Below are positions 52,801-63,060 of a stretch of 64,000 nucleotides of DNA, one piece after another. The stretch is from Aldrovandia affinis (Eukaryota; Chordata; Actinopteri; Notacanthiformes; Halosauridae). How positions within the stretch are numbered: the first letter of the stretch is position 1; each line of letters starts with the position of its first letter. The stretch lies in contig JAINUG010000004.1 in assembly GCA_029706075.1 (NCBI GenBank), forward strand, positions 418,547 through 482,546, given 5' to 3'. The translations under genes were made by a program, and so were the position numbers. The notes beneath the pieces were generated by a model. The model ran no database searches. It was given only the letters and a program-made list of their open reading frames with translations, and was not told where the DNA came from.

Positions 52801-55800
52801 AGAGTGGGGGTTGGGGGCAGGAGCCAGCGCACATGCCTGATCTTGAAGTCCTTCAGTCGCTCGGCGTCGATCTTGTCAATGAGGAAGTCTGGCAGCTTCT
52901 TGCCGAGCTGGTGGAAGCTGAAGAGCAGGCACTCCACGTAGCTGAACTGCAGTTTGGGCTCCTCGGTGCCCGTGTTCTCTCCATTCTCCGCATTCTCTGG
53001 GGGCAGGGGCATGTACTCCTGTCGGGACAACGGGGCAAGAGAACGGCGTCAGAACGGATGGCCACTTTCTCCACACGGGGCTTGAAGCACGGGTGCCATG
53101 CTCATTCCATCCAGGGTCAAGTGTATGTAGGTTTGTGTTACATTTTCACGGGTTTGTTATAGGTTTGTAGTTTTTTGTGATTTCACCAATTAGCTCACTC
53201 CTTCAAACAAGGAGGGGAACTAAATCAACCGAGTTTGGGCGTGCAGGCACAAATTGATAAATGACCATTGTGTTTTCTGACAAACATTCCCTATGCATCT
53301 GGACTGGTGAAGATGCATGTTGTAGCTAAAAGAAAATATGACAACAGGAGAACACCTTCTTTGGCCTCTGGAGTTTGATATCTGAAGGCAGATGCAAATC
53401 AACGTGCTTATTGCAAAGCTACACTCATGACATTTGCATTTCAACGCATTGTAATGTTAAAAGCAACCCCATAGTCAAAAATCTCCAAAACAACAGAACA
53501 CTGCCGGATGCACCGGTGACATCAAAGTTCTCAGACAATTTCGGCAGCTGACAGCAAACCCGCCTCTCGTGTGATTGACAGCTTACCAGGAGCTTTTCGA
53601 ACAGCATGGTCAGATTAGCCTCCAGCTTCTCCATGTCCCCACAAAAAGGGCTCATCTCTGCCAGCAGCTTCAGGACCTGTGGGGACGGGGGGGACAGGGG
53701 AGGGGGTGGTCAAATAAGTAAAGGAGTAAAGGAATGGGAAAGACCACAGATTTTATACCACATCAAATTAGCCCACACCATCCAAATAAAATTTTACTTA
53801 GTCATTTACATACAAATAAACGCTACTCAAATATACAAGTCACCCAGAGTTGCCACGAGTGCTCGATGAGACAGAGTATCCTACCAACTCTCCTCTCAGG
53901 CTGACAATATGACCAATTATGCATTATATCATATGCATGCGTTTGATCTCATTGGGACCACAAACTGAAAAATGTATGCATTCACTACTGTAAGTTGCTT
54001 TGGATAGAAGCATCTGCTAAATGGCATCTGTTATTTTATGTTATTACATCACAGGCACAAGACACTCCTATCCAAAACGACAGTTTTACATTTCTTTACA
54101 TAAAATCCAGTTACACAGCTGGATATTTACTGAAGCAATTAAGGTTAAGTACCTTGAGGGTAAAACAGAATTGCCCCACCTGGAAATCGAACCTACGTTT
54201 GCATGACAGTTCCCTAACCACTGAACTACACTGCCAACAATTGTTATGGGGGACTCGGGCCACAGCTGGCACTGCCACGGCGACTGGCAACAGGTCATGG
54301 CCAACTGTGCGAGTGTGTCTGCTTTAGCCGAGACACGGTACCCCACGGCTGGACAGACCCTCCAATCCCCCCTCTCCCCCCTGCAGAATGACTGTGACCC
54401 CTCCCAAGAGGTCCAGGCCAGAGACGGAGCACTGACCTCCAGCTGGATGTCCAGTTCGGCCACAGGGGTGGTCAGTGTGCTGAGGTTGGGCAGGACGTGG
54501 TCACAGAAGTACGTCACGAACCGTGTGGAATGTACATTTTTCTAAGGACAGCAAAAAAAAACATGGGGTGAGTGAAGAGGGGGGAAACTGGGGGGGCATT
54601 ATTGTCATTATCTGCAACACTAAAAACAGCTGAATGACAGAGATGGGAGGGGTGAAATGCACAGAGGCATTATATGTAATGGGTGGACCTACCATGTCCT
54701 GTCAATCAATGACTTCTAAATATAGTACACTGGTATATCCCAGATTTTGCAAGTAACAGCTTAGTGCACCACCAACAGACGGCATCCACCCATTTACCCG
54801 ATTCAAGTCAGTGAGTCACATAGCACATGATTTCATGATCCATTTCAGGGTTCACTCAGCCCTAATCCTCCCATCCCTTCTTTGTTAAAAGGTGGCAGGC
54901 GTGGGGGTGGCAGACACACGCTGGCGGGGGTCACTCACAGAGAAGAGGGGCAGCGCCTGGCGGGTGCATTGCAAAAGCCGGTCCACGTTATCGGCGTCTG
55001 CAGGGTTTAGTGCCTGCTCCAGGAAGGCCTGCTCCACCACCAGCTCCACCAGCTGCTGCCGCCCGCTCACTGTCTGCAAGCCCTTCAGCCCGGACAGGAT
55101 ACGCATCAGCAGCACAAACTCCTCCCCCGTCACATCCTCCAGCACCTGCAGTACACAAGTCACAGCAACTCTGTAAATGCATCCTGATCCAAAGAGTATC
55201 ACTAGCCTTTTCTTCTGTAGTTACTGCTGCTCTTGTAACCCTATCGCATGAACTTATACACTTTGTGAGTGTGTTTGGGTGGATAGTTTGCCTAAAAAGG
55301 GTGATAAATAGGACCACATCAAATCTTGCAACACCCCTTCCCACCCAAAAACATGCACCTTTTTTTTTTATTTTATCCCATTTTCTTGGTAGCCAATTAG
55401 ACCCGCTATTTTATGTCAATCCCCCCCCTAGTAATGTGAGTTCGCTGCCGTAGTCCTGCGACCGGTAGTGATGAAGGCGAAGTAACGTCTCCTCCGAGAC
55501 AGTACTCACCAGGCCGTCGACCATAACCCGGTACTACAGGGCCACTCTTATGCGCAGCGAACGTCATGTCGGCTTCCCTCCCCCTCCCTGGGGCGGACTC
55601 CAATCGGCCCTGGTGGACTCTGGCGAGCCGACTCTGGCGGAACGGGGAATCGAACCCGGTCTCCGTGGCCAGCGTCGGACGTAACCACTGGACCATGCGG
55701 GAGGCCCCAACATGCACCTTTTTAGTGGTCATAGAGCAGGGGACTGCTGTGCGATTCTACATATTTTTCCAATCGTACAAATTAACTGCACAGCCTTTGT

Positions 55801-58260
55801 TGACCATTTTGTATCACACAATTTTCTCTTCTCTCCCCATTTAGCATGCTCAATAACATTCATAGGGCAGTCTCGATGTCCTCCTTGAATTCGAGTGCAC
55901 ACAACTACGCGCTCAGCCAGCTGCCGCTTCTTATTTTCACGACGCAGTCAACCGACTGAGCTGCGTCAGAGGAGCACTTGATGTGGCTCCTGCGCGATGG
56001 CAGGGACAGACCACGTGCTCAACTCTGCAAAGCACAGGCTCTCACCTTCTTGGTCTCGGTGAACACTAAATCCTCAACCTCCTTGGTCAGGACGTCCTCA
56101 GGCAGAGTCTTCATCTTGGTGGACAGGAACTTAATGGCCCTCTCTCGTACAATGTCCTCGCCCTGGAGGATCTGCGTGAACAAGCCTCCCAGCGTCCCTG
56201 AGACACGAGGGGGGGGAGACGATATCTCTCCATATCATAACCACACACAGGAACGGAAACACCACTCACTCCGTAGCACTACATAGACATTCCTGGCATT
56301 AGACTGGAACAGGGGTGCACTACTCCAATACTGGAGGTCTGATATGCGTGCTGGTTTTTGTTCCAGACAATAATTCTGGACCAATAAAACCGCTGAATAG
56401 ATCAATGCTGGTTCACTCTTAGATCGGATCAGTCTGCAGCTGTAGCTCATGACTTTACAAAAAAAAAATCTGAGCAAATAAATGATTGGGGCCAATTTAA
56501 ATAATTAAGTGACAAAGTTGGCAGGAAATCCTGATAGATGGGCCCTTGCACTAGAATAAGATTAGAGCGCCACCAATAGGTGGATTCCACCCCAGTGCAT
56601 ACACCGGCTTCTTGTAAAACAGTCCTCAGGACCCTGAGCCGGTCGATGTATTTGTTCAATTCCACCACCAGTTAACTAATTAACAAGCGTTGATTAGTTG
56701 AATCAGGTGTACTGGTGGTGTCATTTAACAAATACATGGAACAGCTTGGGGTCCCGAGGACAGGTTTGAGAACCACAGTTGTAAAACACAATTTGTGAGA
56801 AAGATTTACAATTGTAAAAAGTTAAGAGAAAGAAATTACCCTTTGCATCAATCTTGAAAATGGAGATCAGTGCAACGTTAACCTGGTTGAATTCTGCAGA
56901 ATCATCTGGAAGAATAAAAAAATATTTTTTAAAGTTGTGCTACTGCAGCAACTACATCATCACATGGAAAGTCAAATGATACCTGGCAAAAAAAAAAATC
57001 AGATATGCACTTGCTGCTTTTAGTAATTTACACATAAATGGAGACAAGTCACAATGATTTTCATTATAAAAACCTAAAGTCTAACGGGGAAAGGCCATCA
57101 CACTAGATCGAACATCAAATATGACGGCATGGGCCTGTGCATTGTACAACCCCAGGACACGTTACCTGTCTGGAGCAGTTGCGTCAGTATGTCCGCCACC
57201 CTCGGTAGATTCTCACCAGCCGCGAACCGGGGAAGCTCTTTAATGGCCTGCCGGCGAATCTGCGGGTTCACGGAATTGTCAAGGAGGACAAAGATGGAGG
57301 TGAATCAGTAATTTGTTGCAATACGTTTTTCCCTTGTATCAATATATGAGCATACATGTTTACAGAATGCGTTCTGTATTTCAATAAAGAATGTTCCCAT
57401 TGTCTGTGCCCCCATCCCATACCGACACGTCTTCGTCCTCGCACAGGTCGAGCTGAGCGTTGATCGCGGCGTCCGCCAATTCGGGAAAGTTACTGAAGAA
57501 TTTGGGAATGAACTGGGCAGCCAGCCGCTTCTCTTTTGGGCCGCCTTTCACGCCATCGAGAATAACTTGATATGCATCTTTGTGCTGCAAAAAAATGAGA
57601 CAAATCAATAGTGGTTTACCCATCACTTCGCTAAAGTTGGCCAACTGTTACTCACACTCGTTACAAACAAAGTAGTTACGGTTGGCTACGGTAGCAGTTT
57701 AACGAGCACGCTATCGTTATTCACTGGATTTGCGCAGCCGAGGAAATCCCCCCCAAAAAACTAGTTTCTGGAGCTCCTGAGTCTGCTGTGCAATTTCCCA
57801 AATGACCCCGGCCTTAGGCCATGAGCTAGCTAACATCAGATATGACTGTGCCGATCAACTAACGAAATACTATTGCAGAAACGGGCTTGTAGCCCATGTC
57901 TGCTAGCTTAGCGAGATTCCATGAGATTCGTGTATTTTCGGTGAAATGTAGCCAAGTCGGTGTTGATGGCAGTATGTTAGGGCCTAAATTCCGCACTGAA
58001 GCCTCGGAGTCGCGTTCCCCAGTGTAGGCGTAAAACGGTGGCCTTCCACGGACACTTAGCATGTTAGCCGGGTAGCTAGTTCTATCCAAGCAACGCAAGT
58101 GACCGCAGCACGTAAGAGATTGATACAGCCTCATGCACTCTACAGAAACGTGTGGTTACACATAGGTCTGTCTAGCACCTGCACTCACCTGGCTCAAGTT
58201 ATCCTTGGCGTCGGCAAGGATCCCATAGTTACGATACAACTCCTCCACAGTGACCGCCAT
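49790..58260 (-). CDS. api5: api5, apoptosis inhibitor 5, complete gene of 14 coding exons
   Basis: The exons listed below join in frame (1,587 nt) into a predicted 528-residue protein; human API5 has about 524. Residues 1-430 form the all-helical HEAT/ARM-like repeat array. A leucine-zipper-like heptad (LQYFARGLQVYIRQLRVALQ) lies at about 378-397. A basic nuclear-localisation segment (KKLSPLPRRDARQ) is near 475, and an RGG-type tail ends the protein. Known family role: a nuclear survival factor that opposes E2F1-driven apoptosis and binds Acinus and FGF2. It lies upstream of ttc17 on the same strand and is divergent from traf6. All domains are intact. One intron is GC-AG. Confidence 0.97.
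50265..50410 (-). CDS. api5: api5 exon 13
   Basis: Encodes QKRPSGEEMGAGAGAMVKKL, then the nuclear-localisation-like PRRDARQIYNPPSGKYSATI and GNFTY (phase 2 in, 1 out). The first half diverges from human; the second is conserved. Confidence 0.95.
50411..51479. other. api5 intron 12, with microsatellites and SINE pieces
   Basis: CA-type repeats at 50.47-50.60 kb. SINE fragments of family A lie at about 50.59-50.94 kb (CTCAAGGGTACACC, GGGAATCAAACCTGCAAC). A diverged fish repeat lies at 51.22-51.27 kb. Confidence 0.65.
51480..51559 (-). CDS. api5: api5 exon 12
   Basis: Encodes DLFHNPPSYKSTITLSWKPV then QKTEAAG (phase 0 in, 2 out). Confidence 0.96.
51679..51988 (-). mobile_element. SINE family B, 5'-truncated, with 18-bp target duplication
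   Basis: A 310-bp copy lies between the direct repeats GATGAAACACACTTTTCT (51661-51678 and 51989-52006). The head is missing; the shared GGTAGCCAATTAGACCC tail side is present. It lies in api5 intron 11. Confidence 0.87.
52050..52106 (-). CDS. api5: api5 exon 11
   Basis: Nineteen codons, NKIKVVALKITNNINVLIK, identical in motif to human API5 (phase 0-0). Confidence 0.97.
52210..52303 (-). CDS. api5: api5 exon 10 (leucine-zipper-like region)
   Basis: Encodes LQYFARGLQVYIRQLRVALQ then GKTGEALKTEE (phase 2 in, 0 out), with leucines spaced as a heptad. Confidence 0.97.
52837..53018 (-). CDS. api5: api5 exon 9, followed by a GC-AG intron
   Basis: Encodes EYMPLPPENAENGENTGTEE and PKLQFSYVECLLFSFHQLGK through LKDFKI plus two bases (phase 0 in, 2 out). 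The donor reads CAG|GCATGT. The only in-frame join to exon 10 (G|TTACAG) requires this GC donor. Confidence 0.95.
53587..53676 (-). CDS. api5: api5 exon 8
   Basis: Thirty codons, VLKLLAEMSPFCGDMEKLEA through LFEKLL (phase 0-0). Confidence 0.97.
53985..54240 (-). mobile_element. SINE family A copy beside a tail-only fragment
   Basis: A tail fragment (TAAGTTGCTTTGGATAGAAG, plus strand) is followed by a near full-length inverted copy with TACTGAAGCAATTAAGGTTA and an inverted head ending at CACTGCC. It lies in api5 intron 7. Confidence 0.75.
54437..54541 (-). CDS. api5: api5 exon 7
   Basis: Thirty-five codons, KNVHSTRFVTYFCDHVLPNL through LDIQLE (phase 0-0). The donor is GTCAGT. Confidence 0.97.
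54939..55145 (-). CDS. api5: api5 exon 6
   Basis: Sixty-nine codons, VLEDVTGEEFVLLMRILSGL through LLQCTRQALPLFS (phase 0-0), the centre of the HEAT-like array. Confidence 0.97.
55366..55708 (-). mobile_element. Full-length tRNA-Glu-like SINE (family B) with target duplication
   Basis: On the minus strand it starts GCATGGTCCAGTGGTTACGT (A-box TGGTCCAGTGG), has the B-box GGTTCGATTCC, a ~220-bp body and an A-rich end. The direct repeat AACATGCACCTTTT lies on both sides (about 55350-55365 and 55709-55723). It is in api5 intron 5 and is the only copy here with a complete head. Confidence 0.88.
56046..56197 (-). CDS. api5: api5 exon 5
   Basis: Encodes TLGGLFTQILQGEDIVRERA and IKFLSTKMKTLPEDVLTKEV through FTETKK (phase 1 in, 0 out). 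Confidence 0.97.
56198..56839. other. api5 intron 4
   Basis: Contains diverged pieces of common fish repeats (TACTGGAGGTCTGATATGCG, and GGGTCCCGAGGACAGGTTTG near 56.75 kb). No exon is seen. Confidence 0.5.
56840..56905 (-). CDS. api5: api5 exon 4
   Basis: A 66-nt exon encoding DDSAEFNQVNVALISIFKID then AKG (phase 1 in, 1 out). Confidence 0.95.
57166..57259 (-). CDS. api5: api5 exon 3
   Basis: Encodes IRRQAIKELPRFAAGENLPR and VADILTQLLQT (phase 0 in, 1 out). Confidence 0.97.
57423..57584 (-). CDS. api5: api5 exon 2
   Basis: Fifty-four codons, HKDAYQVILDGVKGGPKEKR through LDLCEDEDVS (phase 0-0). Confidence 0.97.
57585..58188. other. api5 intron 1
   Basis: Unique, CpG-containing sequence of about 600 bp near the promoter. 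No element is recognised. Confidence 0.5.
58189..58260 (-). CDS. api5: api5 exon 1
   Basis: Twenty-four codons, MAVTVEELYRNYGILADAKD then NLSQ, matching human MPTVEELYRNYGILADATEQ. The ATG lies in GCTGATGGCGGTC, a weak YY1-like context. The donor is GTGAGT. Confidence 0.96.
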
Positions 58261-59200
58261 CAGCGTGTGTCCGGGTGCGTGTTAGCGACGTTGGGAAAAG
58301 ATGCTAAATAATTCTCCCTAATTTTCGGTAGCAGACTCTGCCCTTTGCTTCCACTACCCTTTTCCCGTGTCAGTAGAGTATTCGGCAAAGCGAAATGGGT
58401 GAAATTTAAGAGAAAGCCACTAAAATAGTCCCCGGTAAGGCATGAATTGGCTGCATTCAACACAACAGCTACGATGCGAAATTAAGCTCCGTCAATGCCA
58501 CACTCGCGCATGCGCAGCTTCAGGGAATTGTGACGTAGTTGAAACGATGGTTAAACGTCTGTGGGGCCTCCATTCTCTCCCGTCTAACGTTAATTCTTAC
58601 ACAGTAACAGTTAAGGTACTTTGAAAAATGAAGGAATTTCCCAGTAACACATTGAATATGGTGGATCACTACCTGTCTAAATATCTATGGTGAGACGCCG
58701 GTACGAGCTACATTTGGACCCAACACGAATTTTCAAACATGATCATTTTTGTGATCCTTCTCAATACAAACCAAAGGCAAGCTATACAGATTTATTTTCT
58801 TGTCAAAAAAGGCGACGTGATACGTATTATTAGTTAGCTAGTTAACTTGACTCGTAGATACGTTAGTTAGCAGTAAAGTTAGTTCACTGGATAACATTAG
58901 CTACCTCGTTCGTCAGCAGACATCCTTATCTTGAATTGGGCTAGTTTGCAACAATTAATCAATCAATTCCCCCTTTAAGTTACACAGATGGATTTGTACT
59001 GGATCAGAGTCCAGAGTTACTAAGTAACTTGCTGAATCTTGTCCAAAAAGGCTACATCACTTACAAATAAAATATTTTTGTTAAAATTTGTTTCTTTTCA
59101 TATTGGAATGTGTATATTAATTACATGAAATTAATATGAAACATACAATAAATTTATTAACATAAAAAACATACGTTATTTATGGCAGCTCAGCCTCCAC

Positions 59201-59216
59201 CCTCAAGGGGGCAGTG
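59201..59216 (+). promoter_or_regulatory. CTCF-like motif between api5 and traf6
   Basis: CCTCAAGGGGGCAGTG has one mismatch to the CCACnAGGGGGCAG core. It sits between two divergent promoters, where an insulator would make sense. This is a motif match only. Confidence 0.4.
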
Positions 59217-60808
59217 GGTAGCTAGTTTTGCTTCTGGAAATTTCAGACTTTATTTGAAGTTTAGAAAACAGCAGGAAGAGGTGGCCAGAATCCTTTAAGT
59301 TACAGGTAACGTTGCTAAATGTAAGCGGTGGACATGAACCTGACATTCTAATGAGGTAATCGGAAAACGAATACGTTAATATAAGAATCCGGCTCATAAT
59401 AACGGTAACGGAGCGCGTAGATCATTTTAACGAACGTTTCATGTGACTTTTTTCTCGCGGCTAACGAGGTATCGCTCCCTCCCTCAGCCTGTTCAAAGGG
59501 TGACAAGTTCCTTAGCTACTTCGCTAATTTAGCCAACTGTCTCGCAAAACTAGGTAATCATATCTCTTCTTTCCGATTTAACGGATTATGGCATAGCTAT
59601 TTGTTTGTTTGTTGTTTGGGGAATACGTTAGCTAGCTGGCTGCCTGCTAGCCTTTGAGGAAGAAACGGCTTGATTTGTAAAGTAACGTTAGCAAGCCTGT
59701 TCGCTTCAGATCTCTTTCGATTTTTACTTTGTTTCATGTCGGAAACACCAACAAAACATTGAGCTATAACGTTGATTGACCCTGGTTTTGCCTTGTTTTT
59801 CACATGCTGCCGGGTGGTCTGCCACTGCTGTCCGATTCTAATTGAGCTAACGTTAGCACCAATGTTACGAACTTACCAGGTTTTTTTAGCTAGCTATTAT
59901 GGATAACATAGCTTGTTATAGATGTTTTTGTTGAAATGTATAATCGGTATGGCTATTAGGTTATGTGGATACACGCATAGCTAGATGCATACGCAAAATA
60001 TATCGCTTTTGTTAGCGGTACCTGTTATTTACTATATTGAAATGTAGAAAGGGTTCAAAACTAGTGAGTTACCATAACTTGATATGCATTCCATGGAGAC
60101 GTCGTGGAGAATACCATTTGAGTTCCAGTCCCATGTGTTACCAATTTCCTATCAATATATCCAGATATCAACCTTATGTGAATACAACTTATTTATTTGC
60201 AAACACCTCTTAAACATGTAGCTAGCCTCTTGTTCGCAATGTTACGCCTTTACTTACCCTGGCAACTAAAATCAGCGTTTAGTACGTGGACCGATTTGCT
60301 GAATATTGTATACCTGGCTAGCTAACTTGGTAACTTGGAAGACTTGCTGTGGGTTAGATTTACCCTTGGATGATACGTTTTGGGGTTGGGTGGGTGTGTT
60401 CAGCTGTGATCAGTCTAATCGTTGCCCCCCTCAATCTCGTTCATTGTAATGCAAAATATTTTTTTGCATTATAACACAGTATAATCACCACTTCTCTCGT
60501 CAGGAAGAGGAACCTCTGACGTGCTCTTAAGTTTCTGTTTCGAGTTGCATTCTATTAAACAGTGTGACATTTAAAACCAGAATCTACGTTTAGGATGACG
60601 AGAGATTAATCGCACATTGATAAAAAACAAAAACAATTACAAGCATCTAATTGAATCGTTACTGTAGATAAATGTATTACTGTACATGTAGATGTTCATT
60701 TTTGAGGCATGCCCCGATTTACATGTATTCATGTTCAGAACTGAAAGATAACACTGCGTGTTTGTGGGTGTACAGTCCCCGCTTTCAAAAGACGCATTTG
60801 TTTTGCAG

Positions 60809-60890
60809 GTCTGGTTAGCGCTGAAAAACTGGGCCGCTTGAGCTAGCACCAGGATCAGAAACCGCTGGGCAGCCTCTGGAAACCTCAGAG
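60809..60890 (+). other. traf6: Candidate traf6 5' UTR exon
   Basis: An 82-nt segment has a good acceptor (TTTGTTTTGCAG) and donor (CTCAGAG|GTATAC) on the traf6 strand and no useful open frame. TRAF6 genes usually have noncoding 5' exons, so this is plausible, but there is no transcript evidence. Confidence 0.3.
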
Positions 60891-61174
60891 GTATACGTTA
60901 TAAGTCTGGTTTCTCATTCAAGGGGAAAAGCGACACATTGGTTGTGAACGACAGCTCTTGAAGAATTTGTAGCTCATCCGAAAAGCGATAAATATGAATG
61001 GGAATTGGAATTACTGAAAGTGACTTTGTTTGATTAATTCAAACCAGCATATCCCAGAGGGAGAGAGCAGGAGTTTTCCTTTTGTTTTTATTTCAGTAAT
61101 GAGCTTCTCTTCAATCCCATTGCTGATATATATTTTTTAAGTCCATCCTGTCGCTTGAACTCCACAGTCGTACT

Positions 61175-61530
61175 TCTTCTTTCTTCTTTCGTGTATCGCC
61201 ATCACTGACGGACCTTGGTCTGCCAGCTTGGCGATTTGGTGACGACATTATTTTTTCATGAGCTTTCTCGTTACTTGCAGGGGAGGCCCGCATGAAGGCT
61301 GTCATTCTTCTCCCACTCACACACACACTCATGCCCTACGGGCAATTTAGACTCTCCAATTAGCCTACCGTGCATGTCTTTGGACTGTGGGAGGAAACCG
61401 GAGTACCCGGAGAAACCCACGCTGACACGGGGAGAACATGCAAACTCCACAGAAAGGCCCCGGCCTGGGATTCGAACCGAGACCTTCTTGCTGTGAGGCG
61501 ACAGCGCTACCCACTGCACCACCGTGCCAG
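61175..61530 (-). mobile_element. Full-length tRNA-headed SINE (family C) with 13-bp target duplication
   Basis: The minus strand starts CTGGCACGGTGGTGCAGTGG, has the B-box GGTTCGAATCC, the common fish core (TGCATGTTCTCCCCGTGTCA, CCCACAGTCCAAAGACATGC) and a GAAGAAAGAAGA tail. CCACAGTCGTACT flanks it (61162-61174, 61531-61543). Confidence 0.88.
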
Positions 61531-61857
61531 CCACAGTCGTACTGAACAGCAGGTTTCTCCGCGAAGGAGAAAGGGCTGTCCTTTTCTATTCTATGCAAGG
61601 ACTTTTCTTACAGGATTTTCTGTAAATGAACAGAATCATTAGTATTAGGGAACATTTGTAATGGGCCCATCCTGGGGGTGTGGCGTTTCTTCCACGGCTC
61701 TCTCCCCATCCATCCGTAGATGAGCTGATCGCGGCCACTCCCTGACCCCAGTGGTCTACTGCTGAATTTCCTGTTGCTCAGCTTCTGCCCGCGATCTCGG
61801 GACCCCGTTTGAGGTGAACACCCAGAGAGAGTTCCCCTGCTCCAGAGGCTGCTCCTC

Positions 61858-62060
61858 CCACCAATCAATCAAAATGTGTCTGTATAGCTCATTTGATAAA
61901 AATACTGTCACAATTCGCTTTACAGCAGACCCCGCACTGAAGCCCCGTAAAGGCAAGCCTAGGGCAATGGTAGCAAGGAGAAACTCCCTAGGTGGAACAA
62001 ATAGGAAGAAACCTCAGGAGGAACCAGACTGAAGAGGGGCCCTCCTCTGGATGGCTCAGG
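61858..62060 (-). mobile_element. Dispersed fish repeat fragment
   Basis: The sequence around AGGCAAGCCTAGGGCAATGG and AAACCTCAGGAGGAACCAGA matches, from memory, a repeat found in many fish genomes (…GGCAAGGAAAAACTCCCT…). Its class is uncertain. Confidence 0.6.
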
Positions 62061-62379
62061 GTCTGAGTTTTGAAGACCAACAATGTTCAATGAGTGCATA
62101 TGCAAAAATATGGGACTTGATTAAGTTCAAGACAGCTGGAGGTGGTGGTCCTAGGGTGCCACACAGACCTCTGCCGTTCAACATTTTAAACCACCACATT
62201 AAACGAGGTGAAGATAAATAACTTTGACCGCAAGCGCACCATCACATATTTGGAGGTTAAAGGTCACACAGGGCCTCTTCACTGAGGTTAAATGTGTGGA
62301 AAAGTGTTTGGTTTGGATTATTCCAAGCATTTAAAAAAAAGATTGATTTGTACGGCTGTTTCCCTGGCAGGCATGTGCC

Positions 62380-62497
62380 TGGTCCTTCAGTCAAGGCAGA
62401 ATTTGTCCCTAAGCACTGATCCAGGACCAGCTAACTAGCCAAATCCCAACCCTGACCATTAGGAAGAAAAACTCAAAACTGATTTCAGACCAGTGCT
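62380..62497. mobile_element. Diverged small inverted-repeat element
   Basis: AGCACTGATCCAGGACCAG and AAACTGATTTCAGACCAGTG face each other, resembling the arms of the element at 17.3 kb. Confidence 0.45.
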
Positions 62498-62736
62498 CAC
62501 GGGCAGCTTCCATCTACACCCAGTTTCCGTTTTTTTTCCCCTACAATTTCAAGCAAACTTTAGAAACATATTTCGGTCTCCTATGCAGGAGAAATACTCT
62601 TGGTGGCGTTTTAGAGCTAAAACATGGATGATTTTCTCTTCTCCCTTTCCTTCCTCCCAATCTCCATCCCTTTCCTCCCCTCCCTTTCATCCCTCTCCTC
62701 CTCCCTTCCTCTTTCTCCTCCCCCCACCTCCCCCAG

Positions 62737-63060
62737 AGAGAATATGTCATGCTACGAGGTGGAGAAGAAGGACAGCATGGAGGGGGCATGCTGTGCGGCG
62801 GGGTTATCGGGCTGCGCAGCGGCCATGGAGAAGGAGAGAGAGTCGGGCCTGAGCTTCACAGACAGCAGCAGCGGCACCCTCACTTCCACCTCCAGCCAGC
62901 AGGGCGGCGATCAGTCAGACCTGCAGGGTTACGACGTGGATTTCGACCCGCCCCTGGAGAGCAAGTACGAGTGTCCCATCTGCCTGATGGCCCTGCGGGC
63001 CGCCGTACAGACCACCTGCGGTCACCGCTTCTGCCGCGCCTGCATCGAGAAGTCCATCCG
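62737..63060 (+). CDS. traf6: traf6, first coding exon (RING E3 ligase N-terminus), partial gene
   Basis: After a pyrimidine-rich acceptor (CACCTCCCCCAG) the ATG at 62744 opens a 105-codon frame to the donor at 63060|GTGAGC (phase 2). The first ~65 residues are Ser-rich and poorly conserved. Then [40 protein letters not shown] and IEKSIR are the TRAF6 RING with its Cys/His ligands. TRAF6 is a K63-linking ubiquitin ligase in TLR/IL-1R and CD40 signalling to NF-kB. The zinc fingers, coiled coil and MATH domain must lie beyond base 64000. The ATG choice is supported by the family length before the RING. Confidence 0.95.

Larger units (their letters stand above)
58261..62736. other. Divergent api5-traf6 intergenic and 5' region
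   Basis: About 4.5 kb separates the two start regions. The api5 side is CpG-containing and promoter-like. It contains a CTCF-like site at 59.2 kb, a candidate traf6 5' UTR exon at 60.81-60.89 kb, a SINE, a fish dispersed repeat and a small inverted repeat. No other coding sequence is recognised. Confidence 0.6.

Noticed and set aside
55640-55708. tRNA-like sequence with A- and B-boxes (also in the other SINEs)
   Set aside because: It is a SINE head joined to a SINE body and flanked by target duplications, not a tRNA gene.
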